Below, piece after piece: positions 35,364 to 44,440 of a DNA stretch of 60,716 nucleotides (positions are counted from its first letter, which is position 1; each line of letters starts with the position of its first letter). The notes beneath the pieces were generated by a model, which searched no databases, was not told where the DNA came from, and saw only the letters and a list, made by a program, of their open reading frames with translations. This DNA comes from Lachnospiraceae bacterium (GTDB taxonomy: Bacteria > Bacillota > Clostridia > Lachnospirales > Lachnospiraceae): positions 1 through 60,716 of the forward strand of contig SVEI01000010.1 in assembly GCA_015057445.1 (NCBI GenBank), written 5' to 3'. Position numbers and translations under genes: made by a program.

Positions 35364-37790
35364 ATGAATACACCGATTTCATGGATTAAAGCATACGTTC
35401 CTGATTTGGACGTGGACATAAATGAATTTGTAGACAAGATGACTCTTTCAGGCTCACATGTAGAGTGCTACGAGAAGAAGGATAAGAATCTTGAGAAGAT
35501 AGTAGTAGGTAAGATTGAGACTATGGAGCAGCATCCAGACGCTGACAAGCTTGTAGTATGTCAGGTAAATATTGGTGCTGAGACTATTCAGATTGTAACT
35601 GGAGCTAAGAATGTTAAGGTGGGAGATGTAATCCCTGTAGTTCTTGACGGTGGTAAGGTTGCAGCTGCTCATGGAGATAACAACGAGTATCCAGATGGAA
35701 TTAAGATTAAGAAGGGTAAGCTTCGTGGTATCGAGTCAAATGGTATGATGTGTGGCATCGAGGAGCTTGGTTCATCAAGAGATTTCTACCCAGAAGCACC
35801 AGAGGATGGAGTATATGTATTCCCAGAGGATTCAGGAGTTAAGCCTGGTGATGACGCTGTTGCAGCCCTTGGTCTTAATGATGCAGTTGTAGAATACGAG
35901 ATTACTTCGAATAGAGTAGACTGCTTCTCTATGATTGGTATGGCTAGAGAGGTTGCAGCTACATTTGATAAGGAGTTCATTCCTCCTGTAGTAGAGGTAA
36001 AGGGCTCAGGTGGAGACGTAAATGACTACATTTCAGTTGAGGTTAAGGACACAGACCTTTGCCCAAGATATGTGGCAAGAGTAGTTACAGATATTAAGAT
36101 TGGACCATCCCCTAAGTGGATGAGAGAAAGACTTGCAGCTCAGGGAATCCGTTCAATCAACAATTTGGTTGACATAACTAACTATGTTATGGAGGAGTAC
36201 GGTCAGCCAATGCACGCATTTGACCTTGATACTATAGCTGGTAACAAGATTATTGTTAGACGTGCTAATGATGGAGATAAGTTTGTTACTCTTGATGGTC
36301 AGGAGAGAACACTTGATAAGGATGTGCTTATGATATGTGATGGTGAGAAGGAGGTAGCTATTGCAGGTATCATGGGTGGTGAAAACTCTATGGTAACTGA
36401 TAATATTAAGACACTTCTCTTCGAGGCAGCTTGTTTCGACGGAACTAACATAAGACTTTCATCTAAGAGAATCGGTCTTAGCACAGATGCATCATCAAAG
36501 TTCGTTAAGGGACTTGATCCAAACCTTGCACTTGAGGCTATTAACAGAGCTTGTCAGCTTATTGAGGAACTTGGTTGTGGTAAGGTTGTAGATGGTGTGG
36601 TTGATGCTTATGCAAATCCTGTGAGTGACAAGGAACTCCCATTTGAGCCAGAGAAGATGAATGGCTTACTTGGAACTGACGTAGCACCTGAGCAGATGCT
36701 TAAGTACTTTGACAAGCTTGGCCTTAAGTATGATGCAAATACAAATATGCTTACTATACCTACATTTAGACAGGACCTTAACTGTATGGCGGACCTTGCA
36801 GAGGAGGTTGCACGTTTCTACGGATATGATAATATCCCTGTAACACTTCCACGTGGTGAGTCAACTACAGGTAAGAAGAGCTATCCAGAGAGAATTAATG
36901 ATGTGGCTAGAAATATCTGTGAGGCAAATGGTTTCTCAGGAGCTATGTGCTACTCATTTGAGAGTCCAAAGGTATTCGATAAGCTTCTTATACCAGAGGA
37001 TTCAGCCTACAGACAGGCTATCGAGATTATGAATCCACTTGGAGAGGACTTCTCTATTATGAGAACTATATCTTTAAATGGACTTCTTACATCTCTTGCA
37101 ACTAACTACAATAGAAAGAATAAGGATGCAAGACTTTACGAGCTTGCAAATATCTATATACCTAAGGCACTTCCACTTACTGAGCTTCCTGATGAGAAGA
37201 TGAAGCTCACTATGGGAATGTATGGAGCAGGTGATTTCTTCACCATGAAGGGAGTTATTGAGGAGTTATGCGAGAAGCTTGGCTTTGGCAAGGATTGCAT
37301 ATATGAGCCAACAACTGAGCATCCATTCCTTCACCCAGGTCGTCAGGCTAATATTAAGAAGGGTAATCTTAATATTGGTTACTTAGGACAGCTTCACCCA
37401 GAGGTTGGCGACAACTATAAGATTAAGGCCGATGTATATGTGGCAGTTATTGACATGGCTACAGTAACTATGCTTTCTACATTTGACAGAAAGTACGAGG
37501 GTATCGCTAAGTTCCCTGGTATGACAAGAGACTTAAGTCTTGTAGTTGATAAGTCTATCTTCGTAGGTCAGATAGAGGCAGTTATTAAGAAATGTGGCGG
37601 TAAGTTACTTGAGTCTTACAAGCTTTTTGATGTATACGAAGGTGAACAGGTGGCAGAAGGTAAGAAGTCAGTTGCATACACTATGACATTTAGAGCAAAG
37701 GATAGAACCTTAGAGGATAGCGAGGTTTCTGCTATTATCGAAAAGCTTCTTAAGGAGCTTGGCAAGATGGGTATTGAAATCAGAGCCTAA
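35364..37790 (+). CDS. pheT: Phenylalanyl-tRNA synthetase beta subunit
   Basis: 808 residues. N-terminal tRNA-binding (EMAP-like) domain with HPDADKLVVCQVNIG, B3/B4 editing domain, B5 DNA-binding-fold domain, a catalytic-like core and the C-terminal FDX-ACB anticodon-binding domain (KYEGIAKFPGMTRDLSLVVD). Full length. The ATG at 35364 follows GAAAGGA. It is unusual in being 162 bp from pheS, with a structured element in the gap. Confidence 0.96.
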   Translation: MNTPISWIKAYVPDLDVDINEFVDKMTLSGSHVECYEKKDKNLEKIVVGKIETMEQHPDADKLVVCQVNIGAETIQIVTGAKNVKVGDVIPVVLDGGKVAAAHGDNNEYPDGIKIKKGKLRGIESNGMMCGIEELGSSRDFYPEAPEDGVYVFPEDSGVKPGDDAVAALGLNDAVVEYEITSNRVDCFSMIGMAREVAATFDKEFIPPVVEVKGSGGDVNDYISVEVKDTDLCPRYVARVVTDIKIGPSPKWMRERLAAQGIRSINNLVDITNYVMEEYGQPMHAFDLDTIAGNKIIVRRANDGDKFVTLDGQERTLDKDVLMICDGEKEVAIAGIMGGENSMVTDNIKTLLFEAACFDGTNIRLSSKRIGLSTDASSKFVKGLDPNLALEAINRACQLIEELGCGKVVDGVVDAYANPVSDKELPFEPEKMNGLLGTDVAPEQMLKYFDKLGLKYDANTNMLTIPTFRQDLNCMADLAEEVARFYGYDNIPVTLPRGESTTGKKSYPERINDVARNICEANGFSGAMCYSFESPKVFDKLLIPEDSAYRQAIEIMNPLGEDFSIMRTISLNGLLTSLATNYNRKNKDARLYELANIYIPKALPLTELPDEKMKLTMGMYGAGDFFTMKGVIEELCEKLGFGKDCIYEPTTEHPFLHPGRQANIKKGNLNIGYLGQLHPEVGDNYKIKADVYVAVIDMATVTMLSTFDRKYEGIAKFPGMTRDLSLVVDKSIFVGQIEAVIKKCGGKLLESYKLFDVYEGEQVAEGKKSVAYTMTFRAKDRTLEDSEVSAIIEKLLKELGKMGIEIRA

Positions 37791-37870
37791 AAACTATAAT
37801 ATATAACAGATTTTTCATTGCTTAATTCTGCGGGAAATAGTAGAATAAATAAAGTGGTGACAGTCTAGAT

Positions 37871-37912
37871 GATTGCCTGACAGTGCCATATGACATTGCC
37901 AGGCATCTTTAT
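37871..37912 (+). terminator. Probable terminator after pheT
   Basis: GATTGCCTG at 37871-37879 pairs with CAGGCATC at 37900-37907 (one bulge), followed by TTTATTG. The rest of the 238-bp gap up to queA holds no gene. Confidence 0.6.
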
Positions 37913-38028
37913 TGTTAAAAAAAATATGTTACCAAGGTAATCGTTGGTGGCACGAAAGCTCCTTGTGGGGACTTTATGCTATATATTATTCGAAAGGAAT
38001 TAATGCGTAAGCATTATGATGTTAAGTT

Positions 38029-39054
38029 ATGCAGTTAAGTGATTTTTATTATGATTTGCCAGAAGAGTTAATAGCTCAGGATCCCCTTCTTAAGAGAAGC
38101 GACTCCAGATTAATGGTATTAAATAGAGAAGATGATTCTATAGAACACAAGGTTTTTAGAGACATAAAGGATTACATAAAGCCAGGCGACTGCCTGGTAA
38201 TAAATGACACAAAGGTTTTGCCTGCTAGACTTATTGGCTCTAAGGAGGGAACAGGTGCTTCCATAGAGGTGCTTCTTCTGAAGCGCCAGGATGATAAGAC
38301 ATGGGAGACTTTGGTAAAGCCAGGTAAGAAGGCTAGACCTGGAGCTAGAATTAGCTTTGGGAATGGCAAGCTTATAGGTGAGGTTACAGATGTGGTAGAG
38401 GAAGGAAATCGTCTTGTTCGATTTGAGTACGATGGAATATTTGAAGAGGTATTAGATGAACTCGGTCAGATGCCACTTCCGCCATATATTACTCACCAGT
38501 TAGAAGATAAGAATAGATACCAGACAGTGTACGCAAAGCATACAGGCTCGGCAGCAGCACCTACCGCAGGGTTGCATTTTACAGATGAGCTTTTAAGTGA
38601 GCTTACTGATATGGGTGTAAAAATTGCCAGAGTTACACTTCATGTAGGTCTTGGTACATTTCGACCTGTTAAGGTGGATAACATATTAGAGCATCATATG
38701 CACAGTGAGTTTTATATGATAGATGATGAGGCTGCTAATATTATCAATGAAACTAAGGCAAATGGTGGCAAGATTATATCAGTAGGAACCACTAGCACAA
38801 GAACTTTGGAAACAGCTGCTGATGCAGATGGAACTATAAAGCCTTGTAGTGGTTGGACAGAGATATTTATATATCCGGGATATAAGTTTAAATGCGTGGA
38901 TAGACTTATAACAAACTTCCATCTGCCGCAATCTACTTTACTTATGTTGGTATCAGCGCTCTATGATAGGGAGAAGGTACTCGAAGCATACAAGGTTGCA
39001 GTGGATGAGAGATATAGATTTTTTTCCTTTGGAGATGCTATGTTTATATTATAG
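38029..39054 (+). CDS. queA: S-adenosylmethionine:tRNA ribosyltransferase-isomerase
   Basis: 341 residues. Moves the ribosyl group of SAM to preQ1-tRNA and isomerises it to epoxyqueuosine. Signatures: [52 protein letters not shown] and the C-terminal [12 protein letters not shown]. The ATG at 38029 is fixed by the family N-terminus although the nearest good binding site (GAAAGGAA at 37992) is about 30 bases away; other in-frame starts are lacking, so initiation may be weak. Confidence 0.95.
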   Translation: MQLSDFYYDLPEELIAQDPLLKRSDSRLMVLNREDDSIEHKVFRDIKDYIKPGDCLVINDTKVLPARLIGSKEGTGASIEVLLLKRQDDKTWETLVKPGKKARPGARISFGNGKLIGEVTDVVEEGNRLVRFEYDGIFEEVLDELGQMPLPPYITHQLEDKNRYQTVYAKHTGSAAAPTAGLHFTDELLSELTDMGVKIARVTLHVGLGTFRPVKVDNILEHHMHSEFYMIDDEAANIINETKANGGKIISVGTTSTRTLETAADADGTIKPCSGWTEIFIYPGYKFKCVDRLITNFHLPQSTLLMLVSALYDREKVLEAYKVAVDERYRFFSFGDAMFIL

Positions 39055-39131
39055 TCAAAACTTAGGAATACATTTTATAAAGAAATGCAAAATATATTGT
39101 AATTAAACAAAGAATAATTAAGGAGGAGAGC

Positions 39132-40973
39132 ATGAAGAATTTCAAAGAAGGTATAGCTTTATTAAAATTCAATCTCTCCTCTATTATTTTGTTTGAAATT
39201 ATTCACAAGATAATATCTACTGCCATATTGGCACCATTAGTATATGCAATACTTAATTTCTCTATTGATATAGCGGGACTTAACTATCTGTATTCCAGTA
39301 CCATGACCCTTTACTTTACCAAGCCATCAACCTATGCTTGTCTATTTGTCATACTTATGGTTTTGGCGATGTTCTTCCTAATCAATATCTGTGGAATAAT
39401 ATGTGCTATGGATTATTCTAAGAGGGGAGAGAAAACAAATCCGCTGGTACTACTTTTGAAGGGATTATTTAATGCCTTAAGAGTTATAAGTCCTAGAAAT
39501 ATGGGGATTATATTCTACGTTCTTGCGGTCCTTCCGGTTACATTTTCTGTTATGATATCAGGATCCTTGTTCGGTATCAGACTTCCTGAATTCTTTAGAC
39601 AGTTTATTAAGATGAATGAAAGAGCTGTAGCTATAGCTCTTATTATATATGTTGCAATATGTATAATTACAGTGTGTAAAATATTTGCTTTAAACTACTT
39701 TACCTTGCATCACTTCAAATTTCATGAGTCGGTGGTTTTAAGCAAAAAGGTTATGAAACACCATACTTTAGGAATATTTCTAGGGGTAATTCTATTAAAT
39801 GTTGCTCTTGTTGGAATTATGTTCCTGTTAGAAACAGTATTTTCTTTGGCAGCTAAGGGTGTGTTGTCAAAGTTCATAAGCTCTAAGGCCTTAAGCTTCG
39901 GCGTGGATATTGCAGCAGAGATTATATTCTTTGTGATTTACATTACATTTTCCATTATATCAACCCCTTTGATTTACTCTTATATATGTGCCTGCTTTTA
40001 CAGATATGAGGAGGAATGTGACCATGAAGAGGTGTCTGAGCGAAGAGAGAAGCGCCAGGAGGATATAGAAGAGAATAAACAAAAGCGCAATGTGGCAAGA
40101 CGAAATAGTATAGCATATGGAACTATGCTTGTATTTGGTCTTTTGCTAAATGGATTCTATATATATCTAAGTATAAATGACAAGATTGAACTGGATATAT
40201 ATTATTCTAACAGGGCTACAGTTACTGCTCACAGAGGTGATAGCAAGCATGCACCAGAGAATACTATGGCAGCTATAAGTCTAGCCGTGGAGAATCAGGC
40301 GGATATAGTAGAGATTGATGTAAGGCAAACCAAGGATGGGGTGTTAGTGCTTATGCATGATGAATCCCTACTTAGAACCACAGGAGTAGATAAGCTGGTA
40401 GGCGAGGTGGATTATGACTTTGTCACAAGCCTAGACCCAGGTAGTGATTTCTCTGAAGAATATGCCGGTGAGAAAGTTCCAACTTTAGATGAAGTGTTAG
40501 AATTCGGCAAGGAGAATGATGTATTTTACAATATTGAGTTAAAGCCTGAAGACTATTACCAAGGTTACGAGGAACATATAGTTGCCTTGATAGAAGAATA
40601 TGAATACCAGGATAATTGTGTGGTTGCGTCTTCAGACCAGGACGCACTTAGAAAGGTGAAAATGCTTAATCCTGACATCAAGACCATATGCATAGTACAT
40701 GTTATATATGGTAATTTCCAGGATATGGAATTCGTGGACGGATACAGTGTGAGACACAATTTTGTGACCAAGGATTTGGTGAGCAAAATCCATAGCTTTG
40801 ATAAGGAAATCTATGTGTGGACTGTAAATAGTGAAACTAAGATTAAGAAGCTTCTGCTACTTGATGTGGATAGTATAATCACCGACATACCGTACGAGGC
40901 TAAGGAGATAATATATAATGCCAATGAGTCCTTGTTTACTGATTGGCTGGGAAGACTGATAGAGGAGTATTAG
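39132..40973 (+). CDS. Membrane glycerophosphodiester phosphodiesterase
   Basis: 613 residues. About 360 residues with seven or eight membrane helices (family GDPD membrane domain) and a basic loop (RREKRQEDIEENKQKR) lead to a C-terminal GDPD domain: AHRGDSKHAPENT near residue 363, EIDVRQTKDGVLVLMHDESLLRTT, NIELKPED and a final VWTVNSETKIKKLL. It should cleave glycerophosphodiesters, or lipid-linked glycerol phosphate, at the membrane surface. The start follows AGGAGGAG; a terminator follows. Confidence 0.9.
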   Translation: MKNFKEGIALLKFNLSSIILFEIIHKIISTAILAPLVYAILNFSIDIAGLNYLYSSTMTLYFTKPSTYACLFVILMVLAMFFLINICGIICAMDYSKRGEKTNPLVLLLKGLFNALRVISPRNMGIIFYVLAVLPVTFSVMISGSLFGIRLPEFFRQFIKMNERAVAIALIIYVAICIITVCKIFALNYFTLHHFKFHESVVLSKKVMKHHTLGIFLGVILLNVALVGIMFLLETVFSLAAKGVLSKFISSKALSFGVDIAAEIIFFVIYITFSIISTPLIYSYICACFYRYEEECDHEEVSERREKRQEDIEENKQKRNVARRNSIAYGTMLVFGLLLNGFYIYLSINDKIELDIYYSNRATVTAHRGDSKHAPENTMAAISLAVENQADIVEIDVRQTKDGVLVLMHDESLLRTTGVDKLVGEVDYDFVTSLDPGSDFSEEYAGEKVPTLDEVLEFGKENDVFYNIELKPEDYYQGYEEHIVALIEEYEYQDNCVVASSDQDALRKVKMLNPDIKTICIVHVIYGNFQDMEFVDGYSVRHNFVTKDLVSKIHSFDKEIYVWTVNSETKIKKLLLLDVDSIITDIPYEAKEIIYNANESLFTDWLGRLIEEY

Positions 40974-41012
40974 AGGGGTTAAATCTAGTAAAATAATCTA
41001 TGGTGAATAATT

Positions 41013-41040
41013 AAGAGGTTCCAATAAGGAGCCTCTTTTT
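41013..41040 (+). terminator. Rho-independent terminator after the phosphodiesterase gene
   Basis: AAGAGGTTCC pairs with GGAGCCTCTT around AATAA, ending in TTTTT. It separates the housekeeping genes from the quorum-sensing island. Confidence 0.85.
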
Positions 41041-41043
41041 GAC

Positions 41044-41134
41044 AACGAATAGTGTTTTTTTTATAACGAACTGCAAAAAAATGGGCAAAATCATAAAAAA
41101 AGACCAGTTCGTTTGAAAAAAAGCATAGTTCGTC
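41044..41134. promoter_or_regulatory. Symmetric array of four LytTR-like sites before the response regulator gene
   Basis: Sites AACGAATAG (41044-41052) and AACGAACTG (41065-41073) are 21 bp apart on one strand sense; CAGTTCGTT (41105-41113) and TAGTTCGTC (41126-41134) are 21 bp apart in the other. Sites 2 and 3 are exact inverted copies. A 9-bp element repeated at two helical turns is the known layout for AgrA/LytTR dimers. This 332-bp stretch (40974-41305) has no gene. Confidence 0.6.
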
Positions 41135-41165
41135 GCCGGGAACGTAAATTTATATTAATTTATGA

Positions 41166-41171
41166 TATAAT
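41166..41171 (+). promoter_or_regulatory. -10 box of the agrA-agrC unit
   Basis: TATAAT with no recognisable -35 box at the right spacing (the expected place reads CGTAAA). The second site of the right-hand LytTR-like pair begins 40 bp upstream, a position suited to an activator. Confidence 0.55.
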
Positions 41172-41305
41172 TCTAGCCTAATTCTTAAAATTAAAATACT
41201 GAATGATGAGAATAATAGGTAGATAATAATAACCATTGTCAGTAAATAATTTTGGCTGGATTAGAAAGTAAATTTTTGATAGAATATGAATGGAGGTTTT
41301 ACAGC

Positions 41306-42049
41306 ATGATAAAAGTGTGTGTGTGCGACGATGATGTAACAATTGTAGATAGGATTAATTCTGTAATAGATGATTTATCCAAGAGCAATAATATTAAAAC
41401 AAAAGTGGATGTATTCTACGATGGAAAGACACTTATTCAAAATTTGGAAAAGAATAATTCATATTATGATGTATTGTTTTTGGATATAGAAATGAATGAT
41501 ATGGATGGAATAGAGACTGCTAGGCAATTGAGACTAAGGGATGAGCAGGTTTATATAATATATGTTACGAGTCATGAAAATTATGCTATAGAGACTTTTT
41601 CTGTTAGACCATATCAATTTGTGTTAAAACCATTTGACGATAAGGTGATTGAAAAGTATTTTATGGATGTGTATGAGAAGATACTATCTTGTGATGAAAG
41701 TTATGGATTTAAGCATAAGGGAACATATTATAAGATTCTGCTTAAAGATGTAAAATATTTTGAAAGTAAAAATAGGAGTATTGTTATTCATATGGTAGAT
41801 GGTACAACATATGAGTATTACGATATTTTGGACAAATTAGAGAAAAAACTTTCTATGTTTAAGATGGATTTTTTGAGAATACATAAATCCATGTTAGTTA
41901 ATACAAGATACATAACAAAAAAACGCTATGATCAGATTGAACTTATGGATGGTGAAAAACTAATGATAAGTCAACTGAAGAGGAAAGAAATTAACGAATA
42001 TTATATAAAAAATGCCGAGGAAATGATGAGAAATGGAATTAATAATTAA
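41306..42049 (+). CDS. LytTR-family response regulator (AgrA-like)
   Basis: 247 residues from the ATG at 41306, which has TGGAGG just upstream; the longer frame from 41252 has none. The receiver domain shows the acidic pocket CDDD at residues 7-10, the phosphoacceptor Asp60 in FLDIEMNDMDG and KPFDD. The C-terminal LytTR DNA-binding domain runs from about residue 140 (YYKILLKDVKYFESKNRSI, LRIHKSMLVN). It overlaps the kinase gene by 17 bp. It is the probable transcription activator of the whole island through the 21/22-bp direct repeats. Confidence 0.92.
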   Translation: MIKVCVCDDDVTIVDRINSVIDDLSKSNNIKTKVDVFYDGKTLIQNLEKNNSYYDVLFLDIEMNDMDGIETARQLRLRDEQVYIIYVTSHENYAIETFSVRPYQFVLKPFDDKVIEKYFMDVYEKILSCDESYGFKHKGTYYKILLKDVKYFESKNRSIVIHMVDGTTYEYYDILDKLEKKLSMFKMDFLRIHKSMLVNTRYITKKRYDQIELMDGEKLMISQLKRKEINEYYIKNAEEMMRNGINN

Positions 42050-43313
42050 TACTTTATTAGGATTGCTATCAGCCTATATTCTGTATGAGTATTACATAAC
42101 TTTTTTTGATGTGCGAAAAGATTCACTGGTAGCAAAATTAATTTTAGTAACATATGTTGTATGGCAATTAATATCTATGCCAGCTTTTTTTGATATACAT
42201 TCCACAGTAAGGGCAATAATAGGGATAGCTTTCATTTTCATTGTTGGAATATGTTTTACTGGTTCGGGAACAGGTAAAATAGTATTTGCATTTATTTATA
42301 GTGGAATATGGTTTTTAACCGAGATGTTGGTTGGTTCTATATTTATGATGTTACAAATTGATATTATAATATACAGTACTTTGGGATCGGCTATTTGTGA
42401 ATTATACAAGTTATTACTGGTAAAAATGCTTCAATTATTTTTCCAGCACGGAAGCATACGAGGCTTCTCTTGGAAAAATAATAGTATTTTAATGACAATT
42501 CCTATTGCAGCTATATTTTTCTCATATCAAATGTTTGCACTTACATCAAAGACTGGTAAGAAATCGGATATTATTATATCAAGTATAGCATTTGTTTTGC
42601 TAATGATGTCCATATTTTTGATTTTTGTTATGTACATAAAATTAGTAGATAGATATGAACTTAAAAGAAAAAATGATATATTTGAAAAAGAGATAGCGTT
42701 GCATTCGGAATACATAAAAGAAAAAGAAGGTGTTATGAATGAGTTTCGAAAAACAAAACACGATTTGAAACATACGTTGTTAAATGTTTTGGATTTATTG
42801 CGGAACGAAAAATATGATGCTCTCGAAAAGTACATAGAGGATATTGCTGACTTAAAGATCATGGAAAATCTAACCATATCAAATACAGATAATACTCTTG
42901 TGGATGCTTTGATAAATTATAAATATGAAAAAGCAAAAAAGAATGGAATAAAGTTTTGCGTAAATGCAAAGATACCTTATAATTTACCATTTGACAACGC
43001 AGACCTTTGTGTAATATTAGGTAATGCGCTTGATAATGCTTTAGAAGCTAGTGAAAAAGTATCAAAAGATAAAGCGTTTATAAATCTTATGATGAGATAT
43101 GCAGAAGATAATTTAGTTATAGTTATAGAGAACTATTTTGAGGGAAAGAATAATAGGACTAAAGAAGGAAAAATAATAACAAGCAAAAAAGAACATTTCA
43201 ATCATGGTATTGGATTAAGTTCTATTCAAAATGCGATTACAAAATATAATGGACATATGAAAATTGAAGAAAATAACTCTGTATTTAAATTATCATTAAT
43301 TATGTACAGTTAA
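42033..43313 (+). CDS. AgrC-like sensor histidine kinase of the GHKL type
   Basis: 426 residues. Six or seven membrane helices fill the first 210 residues, the layout of peptide-sensing HPK10 kinases. A coiled linker leads to TKHDLKH with His243 as the phosphoacceptor, then the ATPase domain with the N-box LCVILGNALDNALEAS and GIGLSSIQNAITKYNG as G-box. It should bind the AgrD-derived peptide at the membrane and phosphorylate the response regulator encoded just before it. Confidence 0.92.
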   Translation: MELIINTLLGLLSAYILYEYYITFFDVRKDSLVAKLILVTYVVWQLISMPAFFDIHSTVRAIIGIAFIFIVGICFTGSGTGKIVFAFIYSGIWFLTEMLVGSIFMMLQIDIIIYSTLGSAICELYKLLLVKMLQLFFQHGSIRGFSWKNNSILMTIPIAAIFFSYQMFALTSKTGKKSDIIISSIAFVLLMMSIFLIFVMYIKLVDRYELKRKNDIFEKEIALHSEYIKEKEGVMNEFRKTKHDLKHTLLNVLDLLRNEKYDALEKYIEDIADLKIMENLTISNTDNTLVDALINYKYEKAKKNGIKFCVNAKIPYNLPFDNADLCVILGNALDNALEASEKVSKDKAFINLMMRYAEDNLVIVIENYFEGKNNRTKEGKIITSKKEHFNHGIGLSSIQNAITKYNGHMKIEENNSVFKLSLIMYS

Positions 43314-43321
43314 ATATTGTG

Positions 43322-43362
43322 ACAGACCTGTTGTCTATATTGACAAATGGGTCTGTTTTTTT
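43322..43362 (+). terminator. Rho-independent terminator after the kinase gene
   Basis: CAGACC at 43323-43328 pairs with GGTCTG at 43350-43355, with TTGTC/GACAA inside, followed by TTTTTTT. It isolates agrA-agrC from agrD. Confidence 0.85.
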
Positions 43363-43388
43363 GTTATTTTACATTGACGACCTATTAA

Positions 43389-43452
43389 TTTCAACATTTG
43401 CATAACGCATTTTCAACAAGTGACGAAAATATCCGTTTTTTTCTGTTACAAT
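43389..43452 (+). promoter_or_regulatory. agrD promoter with TTTCAACA direct repeats
   Basis: TTTCAACA begins at 43389 and again at 43411 (22 bp apart). TACAAT at 43447-43452 is the -10 box, preceded by TGT; there is no good -35. The distance from the second repeat to the -10 box is the same, to the base, as in the agrB promoter at 43717. Confidence 0.7.
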
Positions 43453-43479
43453 GCAAAAAAAGCAAAGGAGGAAAAATTA

Positions 43480-43638
43480 ATGAATTTATCAATTAAGAAA
43501 ATGACAGTCAAGAATGCAATTCCACATCTTATTGCGATGTTAGGAGCGATGTTTGCTCTTTTTGGTGCAAATGCAGGTTGTCTTGTTATATTTCATCAAC
43601 CAGAAAAACCAGACTTAAGTAAGCTAAGAAAATTTTAG
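43480..43638 (+). CDS. agrD: AgrD-like cyclic lactone autoinducer precursor
   Basis: 52 residues from the ATG at 43480 (AAAGGAGG upstream). An amphipathic basic leader (residues 1-28, ending IAMLGAMFALFG) is followed by ANAGCLVIF and the conserved C-terminal recognition tail HQPEKPDLSKL. In agr systems AgrB cuts before this tail and joins the new carboxyl end to the Cys. Here the ring would be Cys34-Phe38 (CLVIF), with an N-terminal tail of unknown length. Its own promoter and terminator make it a monocistronic, probably abundant transcript. Confidence 0.9.
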   Translation: MNLSIKKMTVKNAIPHLIAMLGAMFALFGANAGCLVIFHQPEKPDLSKLRKF

Positions 43639-43678
43639 CAAACTGGTGATTAAACATTGTTTACATTTTATTTAAAAC

Positions 43679-43713
43679 AAGGGCGTAATCCATAATATGG
43701 GTTATGCCTTTGT
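43679..43713 (+). terminator. Terminator after agrD
   Basis: AAGGGCGTAATCC at 43679-43691 pairs with GGGTTATGCCTT at 43699-43710 (one bulge, G-T pairs), followed by TGTTATTTT, which runs into the next promoter. Confidence 0.65.
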
Positions 43714-43716
43714 TAT

Positions 43717-43779
43717 TTTCAACACATCATATATTGTTTTCAACAACTGGCAAATTATGTCGAAATTTTGTGTTATAAT
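43717..43779 (+). promoter_or_regulatory. agrB-T7SS promoter with TTTCAACA direct repeats
   Basis: TTTCAACA at 43717-43724 and 43738-43745, 21 bp apart, then TATAAT at 43774-43779 with TGT before it and no clear -35. The conserved C of the second repeat is 33 bp before the -10 box, as at agrD. The next gene starts at 43805 and no terminator is seen until after 47109, so this promoter can serve the secretion genes. Confidence 0.7.
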
Positions 43780-43804
43780 CGGGCGAAAATGAAGGGTGAG
43801 AACT

Positions 43805-44383
43805 ATGGATTTTATTTCAAAGAAGTTAACTGATTACATAGTAAAAAAAGGCGTAATTAAAGAGGAAGATTATGAAATTTATCATTATGGATTGCAAAGT
43901 GGTATTGAAGTGATTTTATGTATATTGCTAAGCATTATAATCGCCACCGTATTAGATGTTTTTTTAGAGTCCTGCGTAGTGGCGTTGGTTTTATTTTCGC
44001 TTAGGGCATACATATGTGGAATTCATCTTAAAAGATATGTCAGCTGCTTAGTATGGTCAACGACTGTTTTGACTGTGGGAACTTACTTATCAACTTTTAT
44101 ATCATTGTCTAGAAACGTAGTATTAGCTATATGTTTGCTTGTATTACCAATTATTCACAAACTGTCATATTACACAGTTGCTTATAATTCTCAGTTAGAG
44201 GAAATAGCCTTTTTTACTAAACAGAGAAAACGAATTATAGTAGGGATTTTAATATTTCTTGTGTTGCTGTTTTGCTTTGGAGAATCTCAACTAATAGAAC
44301 AGGTATTTTATGCACTGCTAGTGGCCTTAGGTTCAATTTTGGTGGAAATAATTAGAATAAAAGTTATAAAAAAGAGCAAATAA
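43805..44383 (+). CDS. agrB: AgrB-like membrane cysteine peptidase
   Basis: 192 residues from the ATG at 43805, with GGGTGAG upstream. About five membrane helices. The catalytic pair is His74 in CGIHLKR and Cys81 in YVSC, seven residues apart as in staphylococcal AgrB (His77, Cys84). It trims the tail of AgrD and forms the thiolactone ring. It sits upstream of the secretion genes rather than next to agrA-agrC, separated from agrD by a terminator. Confidence 0.93.
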   Translation: MDFISKKLTDYIVKKGVIKEEDYEIYHYGLQSGIEVILCILLSIIIATVLDVFLESCVVALVLFSLRAYICGIHLKRYVSCLVWSTTVLTVGTYLSTFISLSRNVVLAICLLVLPIIHKLSYYTVAYNSQLEEIAFFTKQRKRIIVGILIFLVLLFCFGESQLIEQVFYALLVALGSILVEIIRIKVIKKSK

Positions 44384-44440
44384 AAGCATAGAGAAAAGAT
44401 GAAATATATATTCGAAGAGGTATGTTAAGGAGAGATAGGT

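Noticed and set aside
41252-41305. Longer start of the response regulator
   Set aside because: The added residues precede the canonical receiver start MIKVCVCDDD and include the binding site TGGAGG.
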